In this document: one piece after another, positions 7,681 to 16,664 of the stretch
How the letters are laid out: each line of letters begins with the position of its first letter
Numbering within the stretch: position 1 is the first letter of the stretch
Program-made: the position numbers and the translations under genes
NCBI GenBank assembly: GCA_036984305.1
Contig: BQWY01000001.1
Coordinates: 1,633,501 to 1,697,500, forward strand
Reading direction: 5' to 3'
DNA from: Nitrospira sp.
Lineage (GTDB): Bacteria > Nitrospirota > Nitrospiria > Nitrospirales > Nitrospiraceae
Length of the DNA: 64,000 bases
Notes under the pieces: model-generated
The model's input: the letters and a program-made list of their open reading frames with translations, nothing else
Database searches by the model: none
What the model was told of the DNA's origin: nothing

Positions 7681-7759
7681 GATGATGGAGAGGAGTGATG
7701 GGAGTCCGCGTGTCGACTTTGCGAGCCGACTGACCTACTCGATGAAAGGAGTATCTGCC

Positions 7760-8308
7760 GTGGAAAAGAAAACAGCGCCTTCCTCCGTGAGTCCGTTTCT
7801 CACCGACCTGCAAACGATTCGCCGACGAGCGCGCCAGCAGATCGAAGATGGCGCGTTGACCGAAGGGTATCAAGGAGATCCCGAAGCGGTGATCAAGCTG
7901 CTGAACGAGGCGCTCGCAACCGAGATCGTGTGCGTGCTGCGCTATCGTCGGCATTACTTCATGGCCGAGGGTATGAATTCCGAAGCGGTCAAGGCTGAGT
8001 TTCTTGAGCACGCAAACGAGGAGCAATTGCATGCCGATCAACTGGCGGAGCGCATCGTGCAATTGGGAGGCGAGCCCAATCTCTCGCCGGACGGTATGCT
8101 GAGCCGGAGCCATTCGGAATACGTCGAGGCTGACACGCTGGAAGACATGATTAAAGAGAATCTCATTGCCGAACGAATCGCCATCGACAGCTATCGCGAC
8201 ATGGTCGAGTACCTGATAGAGTTCGATCCCACGACACGACGTCTCCTCGAGGAGATTCTCGCGAAGGAGGAGGAGCACGCCGAGGATCTTGTCAGCCTCC
8301 TCAAGTGA
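7760..8308 (+). CDS. Bacterioferritin/ferritin-like di-iron protein
   Basis: 182 residues from GTG 7760, chosen because AAAGGAG lies 9 nt upstream; the open frame runs further up without a site. It is a four-helix ferritin-like fold with the di-iron ligand series E55, E88-x-x-H91, E138, E170-x-x-H173. The 33- and 32-residue spacings between the first/second and third/fourth ligands match bacterioferritin. Helix B reads HANEEQLHADQLAERI. The N-terminal 40 residues are an extension relative to classical bacterioferritin. The likely role is cytoplasmic iron storage and peroxide detoxification. No heme-ligand Met is evident in the expected place, so it may be one of the heme-free members of the family. 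Confidence 0.85.
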   Translation: MEKKTAPSSVSPFLTDLQTIRRRARQQIEDGALTEGYQGDPEAVIKLLNEALATEIVCVLRYRRHYFMAEGMNSEAVKAEFLEHANEEQLHADQLAERIVQLGGEPNLSPDGMLSRSHSEYVEADTLEDMIKENLIAERIAIDSYRDMVEYLIEFDPTTRRLLEEILAKEEEHAEDLVSLLK

Positions 8309-8344
8309 GGCCGGGCCTCGGCAAGGTGGTATCGCTCGTGACAT

Positions 8345-8389
8345 CTAAGGAAATCCCTAGTGGGTCGATACGCGACGAGCCGATACAGT
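8345..8389 (+). promoter_or_regulatory. CTAGG-N6-CCTAG activator-type promoter (csbD operon)
   Basis: CTAAG (8345-8349), 6 nt, CCTAG (8356-8360), 23 nt, then TACAGT (8384-8389). One mismatch in the left half. The predicted transcript starts near 8396, about 77 nt before the CsbD start at 8473, and could cover 8473-9464 (CsbD, PepSY, exported CsbD). Confidence 0.55.
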
Positions 8390-8472
8390 GCGAAGGCATC
8401 ATGAGGGTGCACGGCGCGATTCGGCGATCGCTCGAACGTAGCCACAGTTCACTTATTAACCTGGAGGCAGAC

Positions 8473-8682
8473 ATGAACGCAGATCAATTCAAGGGGAAGT
8501 GGAACCAGTTCAAGGGCGAGGCCAAACGCCAGTGGGGGAAGCTGACCGACGACGACCTGACCCAGGCGGAAGGCAACTATGACAAGTTCGTGGGGCGCGT
8601 CCAGGAGCGTTACGGTGACAAGAAGGATGAGGTCATCAAGTGGACCGATGACTGGTACAACAAGCAAGCGGCCGGGCGTTGA
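8473..8682 (+). CDS. CsbD family stress protein (cytoplasmic)
   Basis: 69 residues, full-length CsbD domain: MNADQFKGKWNQFKGEAKRQ is the family signature, followed by WGKLTDDDLTQAEG and GRVQERYGDKKDEV. The start is set by GGAGG 8 nt upstream. CsbD proteins are small soluble helical proteins induced by general stress in many bacteria; their molecular function is not known. It is first in a likely operon with a PepSY protein and a second, exported CsbD. Confidence 0.92.
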   Translation: MNADQFKGKWNQFKGEAKRQWGKLTDDDLTQAEGNYDKFVGRVQERYGDKKDEVIKWTDDWYNKQAAGR

Positions 8683-8739
8683 GCAGGGAGTGAGCCGTGT
8701 CGTAACCACAGTGCCAGAAGGGAATGGAGGATCGAGAGA

Positions 8740-9033
8740 ATGCACGTGAAGTCAATGCAATCGATGGTGCTCGCGGCGACGATCCTGGCAATGAGCGCAG
8801 CCCCCTCATGGGCGCTGTTCGAGACGAACAAGGAGCTCGTGTCGACGGCGGCCATTACGCTCGAAGAGGCGGTCAAGCATGCGCTGAAACTCGTGCCCGG
8901 GAAGGCGGTCGAGGCCGAAATCGGCACGGAAGACGGACGGACTGTGTACGAGATCGAAATCGTCGATCAGAACAAGAAGACTCAAAACGTCTTGGTGGAC
9001 GCCCAAACGGGGCAAGCCAAGGTTGAGAAGTAG
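8740..9033 (+). CDS. Exported PepSY-domain small protein
   Basis: 97 residues. A signal peptide occupies residues 1-26 (ATILAMSAAPSWA). Residues 38-95 form one PepSY domain: 'ITLEEAVKHALKLVPGKAVEAEIG' then 'YEIEIVD..NKTQNVLVDAQTGQ', the usual helix plus strands ending in DaxTG. PepSY domains are thought to act in the periplasm as inhibitors or chaperone-like modules. GGAGGATCGAG precedes the ATG. It lies 57 nt after CsbD and 77 nt before the second CsbD gene. Confidence 0.85.
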   Translation: MHVKSMQSMVLAATILAMSAAPSWALFETNKELVSTAAITLEEAVKHALKLVPGKAVEAEIGTEDGRTVYEIEIVDQNKKTQNVLVDAQTGQAKVEK

Positions 9034-9110
9034 TCTGCCAGGTATGCCGGCGAGGGATAACAGCGCCATCCCTCCCGGCCTGGTGGTCGTCGCCACGAAA
9101 GGAGGTGCTC

Positions 9111-9464
9111 ATGGGTGCATGCGATCGGTGGCTCGGTGTCGTGCTTGTCCTGACGCTCTGGTCGGCTCCCGCGTCGAGCGGCATGCTGGCGACGCCCGAA
9201 TGGGGATCTGCTTCAGGAGATTCCACCGCGGTCCTCGTCTACAACGACGATCAACTCAAGGGACAATGGAAACAATTCAAGGGGGAGATCAAGAAGAAAT
9301 GGGCGGAGTTCACGGACGACGATCTACTCTACGTTGAGGGGAAGAAAGACAAGCTGGAAGGCAAAATTCAGGAGCGCTATGGGGATCGACGTGATGAAGT
9401 GAAGGAGTGGGTGGATGAGTGGTTTGAGCGGCACCCTTCGGAGCCTCGTCATTCGTCGCACTAG
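9111..9464 (+). CDS. CsbD-like protein with an export signal
   Basis: 117 residues from ATG 9111 (AAAGGAGG immediately upstream). Residues 1-27 form a signal peptide (WLGVVLVLTLWSAPASS-G). A short linker follows, then a complete CsbD domain at about 48-105: DDQLKGQWKQFKGEIKKKWAEFTDDDL, GKIQERYGDRRDEV. CsbD proteins are normally cytoplasmic, so a secretory signal on one copy, next to a cytoplasmic copy, is unusual. It is probably co-transcribed with 8473 and 8740. Confidence 0.85.
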   Translation: MGACDRWLGVVLVLTLWSAPASSGMLATPEWGSASGDSTAVLVYNDDQLKGQWKQFKGEIKKKWAEFTDDDLLYVEGKKDKLEGKIQERYGDRRDEVKEWVDEWFERHPSEPRHSSH

Positions 9465-9546
9465 GGCGCCAACTGCCCGGCAGCACAATATTTGAGTGAG
9501 TAGTTCTCAGCTGAGGATGGCGTCTTGGGTGGCGAGGAAAGGTCTG

Positions 9547-10743
9547 ATGGGGACGGTGTGGGGGAATCGGAGGGAGCGAGGAGCGGCTCTTCGCCGCGTG
9601 AGGTGCGACACTCTTGGTCTGGCGATCGTGGTGTTCGGATTGCTCCTGATCAACGGCGTCAGCCCCTCGGAAGCTGGTACACGTGAGGATGCGTACATTG
9701 CCGGGTATGCGGCGTCTTCCTTGGAACATGAATTCGGCTTGCGGGATGCCGAGATCGAGGTCCAGGACGGAGTACTCAGAGTGACGGCGGGCTCCGGTAC
9801 GCAGGTCGACCGCGGCAAAATCAAGGCAGCCCTCGAGCGGATTCCCGGGGTCACGAGGGTTGAATGGCAGAGCGACCGAGAGGCGACCGCGACGACGACG
9901 CGGGCGGGAAAGGGGAGCAGCCCGCGCGGAATCACTCGCGCGGGGAGAACCGGAGTAGCCAGCTCGATTGACGATCAGGAATCGAAGTGGCTGCCTCACG
10001 GATTGCTGTTTGAACCGCTCCACGCCGACACGAGATGGCCCCGTTTTTCGGCGGCCTATCGGTCGTTTACGTCCGGACTCAATATCGACAATGGATTTTC
10101 CGGCAATTTCGGCGAGACCTTTGCCATCTACCGGGACGAGGTGGGAGCGAAAGGGGAGTGGGAGTTCGGTATCCAGGCGGGCGTCTTCAGTCTCTTCGAT
10201 CTGGGGCAGGAATCGATCGATCTGATCAATGCCGACTATCGAGTCGGACTCGTGTCCAGCTACCGGTCAGGTGCGTGGTCGGGCTTCGTTCGGCTCCTCC
10301 ACCAAAGCTCTCATCTTGGAGACGAATTCCTGCTGAACAATCCCGGCGTCACGCGGATCAACCTCAGCTACGAAGAAATCGACGTGAAAATCTCCTATGA
10401 CGCAACATCATGGTTGCGCGTGTATGGGGGAGGGGGTGGCCTTGTCCGGCGGGAGCCCCAGATCGGGCGCGGCAGCACACAATGGGGGATTGAGCTGACG
10501 AGCCCCGACACGCTGCTGGACGGCAAGTTGAGACCCGTCGCCTATGGCAATTTCGAAGCGAACGAGTGGACCAATTGGACCGTATCACGCTCGATCATGG
10601 CGGGCTTTCAGCTGGAGAACGCGCGGCTGGGAGATCGTCGCCTGCAGCTCTTGTTCGAACATTACTTCGGCCCTTCACCCGACGGACAGTTCTATACGCG
10701 CAGGGTGGAGTGGTACGGCGTGGGATTGCATTTTTTCTACTAG
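9547..10743 (+). CDS. BON domain plus DUF1207 outer-membrane protein
   Basis: 398 residues from ATG 9547, preferred because GGAAAGG lies 4-10 nt before it; the frame is open back to 9496. A signal/anchor segment (LGLAIVVFGLLLINGVSPSEA) is followed by a BON-like domain (DAEIEVQDGVLRVTAGSG..IKAALERIPGVTRVEW). The rest is a DUF1207-type domain starting at 'LLFEPLHADTRWPRFSAAYRSF' and running through many amphipathic beta strands to a C-terminal aromatic (GVGLHFFY), as in outer-membrane barrels. BON domains bind phospholipid or hydrophobic ligands at the membrane. The fusion suggests an outer-membrane protein with a periplasmic BON plug. Substrate unknown. Confidence 0.8.
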   Translation: MGTVWGNRRERGAALRRVRCDTLGLAIVVFGLLLINGVSPSEAGTREDAYIAGYAASSLEHEFGLRDAEIEVQDGVLRVTAGSGTQVDRGKIKAALERIPGVTRVEWQSDREATATTTRAGKGSSPRGITRAGRTGVASSIDDQESKWLPHGLLFEPLHADTRWPRFSAAYRSFTSGLNIDNGFSGNFGETFAIYRDEVGAKGEWEFGIQAGVFSLFDLGQESIDLINADYRVGLVSSYRSGAWSGFVRLLHQSSHLGDEFLLNNPGVTRINLSYEEIDVKISYDATSWLRVYGGGGGLVRREPQIGRGSTQWGIELTSPDTLLDGKLRPVAYGNFEANEWTNWTVSRSIMAGFQLENARLGDRRLQLLFEHYFGPSPDGQFYTRRVEWYGVGLHFFY

Positions 10744-10788
10744 GTGCTCTGAAGAAACGGCGCTTCCTAACGAAATGGAGGAGGAAAG

Positions 10789-10872
10789 ATGTGGAAGGGA
10801 CTTCTCTTATGGCTGCTCGGTGTTCCGGGAGGGATCGTGATTCTTCTGTGGGTGTTCGGATTCTTACGGTGA
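10789..10872 (+). CDS. 27-residue membrane microprotein
   Basis: MWKGLLLWLLGVPGGIVILLWVFGFLR, a single hydrophobic helix with basic ends; it is read directly from ATG 10789 with GGAGGAGGAAAG just upstream. It resembles the family of roughly 30-residue 'MLKxILLWLIGIPIPIIIL' microproteins seen in many proteobacteria (from memory, family unnamed). It is likely an inner-membrane peptide. The length is far below usual annotation cut-offs. Confidence 0.6.
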   Translation: MWKGLLLWLLGVPGGIVILLWVFGFLR

Positions 10873-10969
10873 CCGGGTGGTTGTTCGGCTCGGTCGGCCT
10901 GCCTCGTGACGCACACGCCTCGACCGGAGCGATCCCACCGGATTCACCGGACCGAGGCGCGAAGGAATC

Positions 10970-11161
10970 ATGAGCGAACAGGATCGGAGAGTGCAGCGCA
11001 CCCATCTGGCTGTGACGGTAGCGCTCGTGGCGGTCGCGGCTGGTCTCGCGGTCTTGACGTGGTTTTTGGACGAGTCTCGACGCTTGACGTATCTGGTGCT
11101 GCTCGTGCTGCTGTTGCTGGGGCTGGGGAGTTTTACGATACGGTCTCGTCCGCGGCTGTGA
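10970..11161 (+). CDS. Small two-helix membrane protein
   Basis: 63 residues with a basic N terminus (SEQDRRVQRTH) and two transmembrane helices (residues about 13-31 and 40-56), ending in SRPRL. The spacing after the 27-residue peptide gene is 97 nt. A GAAGG lies 6-10 nt before ATG 10970. No family recognised. It sits in a set of small membrane and stress proteins and converges on the kinase gene ending at 11202. Confidence 0.6.
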   Translation: MSEQDRRVQRTHLAVTVALVAVAAGLAVLTWFLDESRRLTYLVLLVLLLLGLGSFTIRSRPRL

Positions 11162-11201
11162 GTGATCGTGAGCCGTGGACGGATAACCTGTGTTGCTCGG
11201 G

Positions 11202-12896
11202 TCACTGGATCGCCAGTGCCCTGCGGATGGCGGGCTCCAAGTGGGAGTGCAGGACGTCCTTTGACACCGAGTCGACGGCGCCGGCGGACAAGAGCCCGGA
11301 GAGCACAGTGGGATCGGACTGGATGGTCACGCCGATGATACGCGTAGCGGGGCGAGCCGCGAGAATGCGCCGAGTGGCCTCGAGGCCGTCCATCGCGGGC
11401 ATGTTCACGTCCATCAGAATCAAGTCGGGCCTGAGTGTGGACGCGAGTTCCACGGCCTGGAGACCATTCGAAGCCTCACCCACGATCTCGATCGATCCCA
11501 TGTGAGCCAATACCTCGATCAATTCACGGCGGACCAAGGCATGGTCGTCCACAACCATCGCCCGCCACTGCGGTGGACGTCCGGAAACGGGCAGAGTCGG
11601 AGGGGTGAGCGTGGGTTCCACTGCGGATTTGGCCCTGTCCGTTTTTTGAGAGAGCGGAAGCGACAACTCGACCGCCGTACCTGCGCCACGCGAGGATCGC
11701 AGGGAGAACGTCCCGCCCATGACCTCGATGCGCTCCCGGATCGTGAACAGTCCGAAGCTCCCGGATCCTTCGGTCGCCAGCTCCCCGTCGAAGCCAATGC
11801 CTTGATCACGGACCACGATGGTGAGGATCTGGTCCTTCGAGACCGTCACGTCGATGGACGCGGACGAGGTGTGGGCGTGCTTGACCACGTTGAACAGAAG
11901 TTCGCGCACCGACTGAAACAGCAACACCGCCTGATCCTCTGGGAGCGAGACGGATGCCACGTGACAGAGGACCGATACGGTAAGGCCGTGCGGATGCATG
12001 AGGTCCGCAAGCGACTTCAACGCCGCGATCAAACCGTGTCGGAACAGCACGGTCGGGCTGAGTTGCGCCACCAGCGTCCGTGTGTAGGTGAGCGCCTGAT
12101 CGACGTGCGAATCCAGTTCATGGATCACGGACCCGCATCCCGAGTCGAGTGGGGCATTGCGCAATTGCCCGAGCTTGAGCTTGGCCACCACCAACAATTG
12201 GGCCAGATAGTCGTGGAGGTCCCCTGCGAGACGCTTCCGCTCGACTTGCTCGGTGAGCGTCAATTGGAAGGCGAGGCGGCGCAGATTCTGCTGTGATCGC
12301 TCCAGCTGAGCGGTGCGCTGTTTGACGTGATCTTCCAGCGTGGCCTCGTGTTGGCGGAGCAGCATTTCAATTTGCCGGCGTTCGACGAGCTCCCGTGCCA
12401 GGTCCTGATTCAACCGTTCCAGCTCGGCCGTTCGTTCGGCGATCCGACGCTCCAACTCCTCGTTGAGTGCGACGAGCGCTTTGTGGGCCTGGCGGTGCTC
12501 CTCGCGGAGTTTACGCTGATCAAGGACGTGGCGGATCGCCTGGCCGAGCCGTCCGAGGCGGTCTTTCATGAGATAGTCCGACGCGCCGGCGCGAATCAGC
12601 GCCACAGCCTCCTCCTCGCCGATCGATCCCGAGACGACGAGGCAGGGGATATCCAACTGGTGTTCGTGGAGGAGCGAAACGGCACGGAGAGCGCTGAACT
12701 GCGGCATGTTGGCGTCCGCGGTGAGAAGATCGAACGGCTCGTGAATGTGGCGGAGAAAATCTTCTTCCGTATCGACACGGACCCAGGTTGGAGCGAAGCC
12801 GTGCTTGCGGAGTTCACGAATGATCAGCTCGGTATCGGTCTCGCTGTCCTCGAGGACCAACACACGAAGCGGTTCAGCTGGCTGGTCTCGTTCCAT
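11202..12896 (-). CDS. REC-HPK7 kinase-REC hybrid
   Basis: 564 residues, soluble. An N-terminal receiver spans about 10-125 (Asp61 in LLTADANMP; the usual 'VxxVDDE' is VLVLEDSETD). A coiled coil follows at about 130-215. The HPK7-type dimerisation box ERKRLAGDLHDYLAQ has its phospho-accepting His at 228. The HATPase part shows the N box (ELLFNVVKHA), G1 (DQGIGF) and GLFTIRERIEVMGG. A C-terminal NarL-type receiver (VVDDHALVRREL, Asp496 in LILMDVNMP) ends the protein without a GerE helix-turn-helix. HPK7 kinases normally phosphorylate NarL/FixJ regulators. It is the last gene of a minus-strand operon with 12921 and 13367. Confidence 0.88.
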   Translation of the reverse strand: MERDQPAEPLRVLVLEDSETDTELIIRELRKHGFAPTWVRVDTEEDFLRHIHEPFDLLTADANMPQFSALRAVSLLHEHQLDIPCLVVSGSIGEEEAVALIRAGASDYLMKDRLGRLGQAIRHVLDQRKLREEHRQAHKALVALNEELERRIAERTAELERLNQDLARELVERRQIEMLLRQHEATLEDHVKQRTAQLERSQQNLRRLAFQLTLTEQVERKRLAGDLHDYLAQLLVVAKLKLGQLRNAPLDSGCGSVIHELDSHVDQALTYTRTLVAQLSPTVLFRHGLIAALKSLADLMHPHGLTVSVLCHVASVSLPEDQAVLLFQSVRELLFNVVKHAHTSSASIDVTVSKDQILTIVVRDQGIGFDGELATEGSGSFGLFTIRERIEVMGGTFSLRSSRGAGTAVELSLPLSQKTDRAKSAVEPTLTPPTLPVSGRPPQWRAMVVDDHALVRRELIEVLAHMGSIEIVGEASNGLQAVELASTLRPDLILMDVNMPAMDGLEATRRILAARPATRIIGVTIQSDPTVLSGLLSAGAVDSVSKDVLHSHLEPAIRRALAIQ

Positions 12897-12920
12897 CCGC
12901 GACCCGTGGAAGGTGTGGGC

Positions 12921-13370
12921 CTACACGCCGTTAGGCGGTTCGTTCAACAGCATCCAATAGAGACCAACCTGGCGAACCGCGTCCGTGAACTGCTGAAAGT
13001 CGACCGGCTTGACGATATAACTGTTGACGCCGAGGCCATAGCAGGCCTCGATGTCGGGCTCTTCGCGCGAGGAGGTCAGCACCACGATAGGGATACGTTT
13101 GGTCCGCTCGTCATTCTTGCACCGGCGAAGCACTTCGATGCCCGTCACCAGGGGGAGCTTCAGATCGAGCAGGATCACCCTGGGCACGGCGGAGACCGGG
13201 CGGTCTGCGTAGCGATCGGTGCAAAACAGGTATTCGAGCGCCTCGGCCCCGTCCTGAAGGACGGTGACCTTGTTCGTGACGTTGTTTTTCTTTAGCGCTC
13301 GCAGCGTCAGTTCGACGTCGTCGGGACTATCTTCGATCAAGAGAATATCGGCTTGGATTGAAGTGATCAT
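12921..13370 (-). CDS. Single-domain response regulator (Rcp1-like receiver)
   Basis: 149 residues, one receiver domain only. ILLIEDSPDDVELTLRAL is the acidic pocket of the Rcp1-like group, VILLDLKLPLVTG holds the phospho-Asp, followed by VVLTSS and the conserved Lys in IVKPVDFQQF. There is no output domain, so it probably works as a phosphotransfer relay or by protein contact. Its ATG overlaps the stop of the upstream kinase (13367) by 4 nt, indicating translational coupling. Such receivers are usual partners of phytochrome-like PAS kinases with a 'SYSVSHDLRAPL' box, as here. Confidence 0.9.
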   Translation of the reverse strand: MITSIQADILLIEDSPDDVELTLRALKKNNVTNKVTVLQDGAEALEYLFCTDRYADRPVSAVPRVILLDLKLPLVTGIEVLRRCKNDERTKRIPIVVLTSSREEPDIEACYGLGVNSYIVKPVDFQQFTDAVRQVGLYWMLLNEPPNGV

Positions 13371-16237
13371 GTGGCCAGTTCCATGGTAAACCAAAACGTG
13401 GCTCCTTCGTTGCGCCGTCCGTCCGCCCACACGCGGCCTCCGTGACGATGGACGATCCGCTGGACGATCGCCAGACCGACCCCGGTACCCTCGAATTCTT
13501 CCGCACGATGCAGGCGCTGAAACACGGTAAAGAGTTTGTCCGCATACCGCATGTCGAAACCGACTCCGTTGTCCTTGACAAAGACACGGGCGTACCCGGG
13601 TTGCGACTCGTCCGGTTCCCATCCGATCTCGATCCGCGCGGGATCACGCGGACGACTGTATTTAAGCGCATTCCCGATCAAGTTGGCAAGCACGAGCTTG
13701 ACCGCGGTTCGATCGCCCTTACAGGTGGGCAAGGCCCCAATTTGCCACTCGACAGCCCTGTTCGACTGCTCGGTGGTCAAGTCCAAGCGAATCTCGTCGA
13801 CGAGTTCGGCGAGCGCGATCGGAGACATGTCGAGTCGCTGGCGCGACAACCGGGAAAAAGACAACAGGTCGTCGATGAGTTGCCCGAGCTGCTGGGCCCC
13901 CTTGCTGATGATCTGGAGTTGCCGAACCGCATCCGGCTCCAACGTCTGTCCGTAATCTTCCAACAACGCTTGGGCAAACCCCGTCATGGTACGCAACGGG
14001 GCACGAAGGTCGTGGGAGACCGAGTACGAGAACGCCTCCAATTCCTTGTTGGCCGCGGCGAGGTCCTCGCTCCGCGACGCCAATAGCCGGTTGACCCGTT
14101 CGAGCATCGCCGAACTTTCCTTCTGGTCGTTGATGTTCGTACTGGTTCCAAACCATTTGACGATCGTGCCCGACGCGTCCCGTTGAGGGCTCGCCTTCGC
14201 CAGAAACCAGCGGTACACGCCGTCGGCCCCTCGGAGCCGGTATTCCACCGAGTAGGGCGTGCCCGTCGACACGGCGTCGCGCCACGCCGTGATGACCGAG
14301 GGCTCGTCGTCCGGGTGGATCAGCCGAAGCCAGCCGTCTCCCAGATGGTCCTCACGGCGTCCTCCGGTATAGTCCATCCACTGACTGCTGAGATAGTCGC
14401 AGGAGCCGTCGGGTGTGCACGACCAGACAAGCTGAGGAATAGCCGTGGCGAGGGTTCGAAACCGTTCCTCACTTTCCGTGAGGGCCAACTCGGCTTGTTT
14501 CCGATCGGTGATGTCACGGAAGGTTTGGGAGGTTCCGACGATGGTCCCGGAGCCGTCCCTGATGGGAGACATGCTGAGCGAGACGGACACGCGGCTTCCA
14601 TCTTTTCGGAGTCTGGCGGTCTCGATCTGGGCCACTCGATCTCCGCGCTGCACGGAGGCTCGGAGCTGCCGCTCTTCCTCGCGCAACTCCTCCGGGACCA
14701 GGGCCTCGATCGGACGGTTGATGATTTCGTTCGGTCGAAAACCGAAAATTTCCTCGGCTCCCTGATTCCAGGTCAGAATGGTGCCATCTCTCGATTTGCT
14801 GAGAATCGCGTCGGTGCTGCCGTCTACGATCGCGGCAAGCCGCGAGCGCGCCTGCTGGGCCTCCCGTAACTCCGTGATGTCCGTATTCGTTCCGAACCAC
14901 TGCGTGATATGCCCATTCGTGTCGCGAATGGGAATGGCGCGGGAGAGAAACCACCGATACTGTCCGTCCCGTCCCCGCAAGGGAAACGTGTCCTCCCAGA
15001 CCTCCCCCGTTCGAAGACAATGTTTGAACTTGTCCAGGACTCGGCCGAGGTGCTCCGGATGGTGCACCGACTGCCAACCCCATCCCTTCATGTCCTCCCA
15101 GGTCGTTCCCGTATAGTCGTACCAGCGCTGGTTGTACCAGAAGATCCATCCCGTTTCGTCGGTGGTCCAGGCAAATTGGGACATGTTGTCCGCCAACAAC
15201 CGGAATCGCAATTCGCTCTCGGTCAAGGCGGCCTGCGCCGACTTCAGGCCCGTGATGTCGGTATTCACTTCGACCACGGCGGTTGGTTGGCGTGCCCCCT
15301 CCTTAAAGAGGGTCCAGACAGCGGCGACGATGACCTCCGTCCCATCGTGTCGGGTTTGCGTGAGTTCCCCGGCCCACTGCCCTTTGGCCACGACCTCCGC
15401 ATGGATGTCCTCCATCGGGACCGCCGCCCGGCTTTTCAGGAGATCGTGGCTGAGCCGGCCGATGGCCTCATCCGCGGTCCACCCGTACAGCTGCTCATAT
15501 CCCTGGCTCCACGACAGCACCCGACCATCCAACGTCCGGGTCATCAGTGGGGCGAGATTCACGAGTTTGGCCTGCGCCGCGAGCCTCTCGGTCTGCTCCT
15601 TCGCGCGCGCGTCCCGGACGACCAGGATGGAAGCGGAGCCGATCAGCACGAGCGCCAAGAGATTGCCGGCGAGAAACGTTCCGAAGACACGGTTGGCCGC
15701 CTCTCGTTCCCGCGCTTCGATCGCGCGCAGCCGCTGGTATTGATCGTCTCGAAGGGACTGGAGAATCGGCTGAATCTGGTCCATCAACCGGACGCCGCGG
15801 TCCGCACGGACGAGCTGTCGCGCGCGAGGCAAATCCTCCTTGGCGATCTCCAGGACTTCCTGGACCTCTTGTTGTTTGTCGTTGATGAGCCTGCGGAGTA
15901 TTGCCAATTCCTGGCGCCGGTCTGGGTTGGAGGCATACGTGTGGTCGAGGTCATCGAGCACGCCGGGGAGTTGCTGCCTCGAGACGTGGTAGGGAGCGAG
16001 ATACTGAGGGTCTTGAGTGAGAAGAAACCCCCGCTGGCCGGACTCGATGTCGCGAACGTGAGTGTAAATTTGATGGAGCTTCTCGATCACATCGCGCGTC
16101 GTCTTGAACGAATCGCGCTCCACTTCCCGCTTGTTCCGCTGATCCCAGGCATAGCCCCCGAGCCCGAGCAACAAAATGAGCCCGACGGCCAAGGCAATGA
16201 GCGTCAGGCGGCGCTCGAATTGCGATCGTCGCATCAT
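13367..16237 (-). CDS. CHASE3-PAS sensor histidine kinase
   Basis: 956 residues from ATG 16237 (GGAG upstream; the frame stays open to 16270). The N-terminal helix (about 10-30), a CHASE3-type extracytoplasmic domain (about 35-180, including DIESGQRGFLLTQD) and a second helix (about 182-205) form the membrane sensor. Four PAS domains follow (about 225-700; motifs such as DITGLKSAQ, DITELREAQ, DITDRKQAE and NINDQKES mark their ends). The kinase core has the phytochrome-like box FSYSVSHDLRAPL with His742, an N box (LIGNALKYS) and FVKDNGVGFDM. It is the first gene of the operon, coupled to the receiver at 12921. The ligand is not evident. Confidence 0.88.
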   Translation of the reverse strand: MMRRSQFERRLTLIALAVGLILLLGLGGYAWDQRNKREVERDSFKTTRDVIEKLHQIYTHVRDIESGQRGFLLTQDPQYLAPYHVSRQQLPGVLDDLDHTYASNPDRRQELAILRRLINDKQQEVQEVLEIAKEDLPRARQLVRADRGVRLMDQIQPILQSLRDDQYQRLRAIEAREREAANRVFGTFLAGNLLALVLIGSASILVVRDARAKEQTERLAAQAKLVNLAPLMTRTLDGRVLSWSQGYEQLYGWTADEAIGRLSHDLLKSRAAVPMEDIHAEVVAKGQWAGELTQTRHDGTEVIVAAVWTLFKEGARQPTAVVEVNTDITGLKSAQAALTESELRFRLLADNMSQFAWTTDETGWIFWYNQRWYDYTGTTWEDMKGWGWQSVHHPEHLGRVLDKFKHCLRTGEVWEDTFPLRGRDGQYRWFLSRAIPIRDTNGHITQWFGTNTDITELREAQQARSRLAAIVDGSTDAILSKSRDGTILTWNQGAEEIFGFRPNEIINRPIEALVPEELREEERQLRASVQRGDRVAQIETARLRKDGSRVSVSLSMSPIRDGSGTIVGTSQTFRDITDRKQAELALTESEERFRTLATAIPQLVWSCTPDGSCDYLSSQWMDYTGGRREDHLGDGWLRLIHPDDEPSVITAWRDAVSTGTPYSVEYRLRGADGVYRWFLAKASPQRDASGTIVKWFGTSTNINDQKESSAMLERVNRLLASRSEDLAAANKELEAFSYSVSHDLRAPLRTMTGFAQALLEDYGQTLEPDAVRQLQIISKGAQQLGQLIDDLLSFSRLSRQRLDMSPIALAELVDEIRLDLTTEQSNRAVEWQIGALPTCKGDRTAVKLVLANLIGNALKYSRPRDPARIEIGWEPDESQPGYARVFVKDNGVGFDMRYADKLFTVFQRLHRAEEFEGTGVGLAIVQRIVHRHGGRVWADGRRNEGATFWFTMELAT

Positions 16238-16565
16238 CGAAAGGGGATCTCCAGGAGGAAAGACTCGCACGTCTGTCGTGGAACAAGGGAGGGTTGAACC
16301 CGCCCGCTCCTACCCGCGAAGCCCAAGACAGGAGATGCCGTGAAAAGGCGATCGGCGGCGGGCGGCCGGACAAAACGAAGAACGAGACGAGAACCCGAGC
16401 GTCCAGCTGTGCTCCTCGTCGCTTGGAATCCGGCGCTCATCGAGCCTTCCATACGAAGGGTGCGGCGAGCAAAGGTACGCAATTTTCTATCCTGGCGCAA
16501 GTGGCACCCGCGGGATCTGGGACGCAGCGACTCAACCAAGGATCAGGGACCGTGACGCTGAGTTA
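16238..16565. other. Intergenic region of the divergent kinase operon
   Basis: About 330 nt between the kinase start and the next motif-bearing promoter. It must contain the minus-strand promoter of the 16237-11202 operon, but I cannot point to a convincing -10/-35 pair. Open frames on the plus strand (16294-16569) have no domain or ribosome binding site and look like shadows. Confidence 0.4.
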
Positions 16566-16610
16566 CTAGGGCTTTATCCAGCACGAGTTGGTGCGAAGGT
16601 CCGGTACATG
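16566..16610 (+). promoter_or_regulatory. CTAGG-N6-CCTAG-like activator-type promoter
   Basis: CTAGG (16566-16570), 6 nt, TCCAG (16577-16581; two mismatches to CCTAG), exactly 23 nt, then TACATG (16605-16610). It lies 55 nt upstream of ATG 16665. The right half is degenerate, but the spacing is kept. Confidence 0.4.
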
Positions 16611-16664
16611 AGTACCAGGATCATGGAAGCCGCAGGAGTGGACATCGACAGGAAGGAATCAGAC

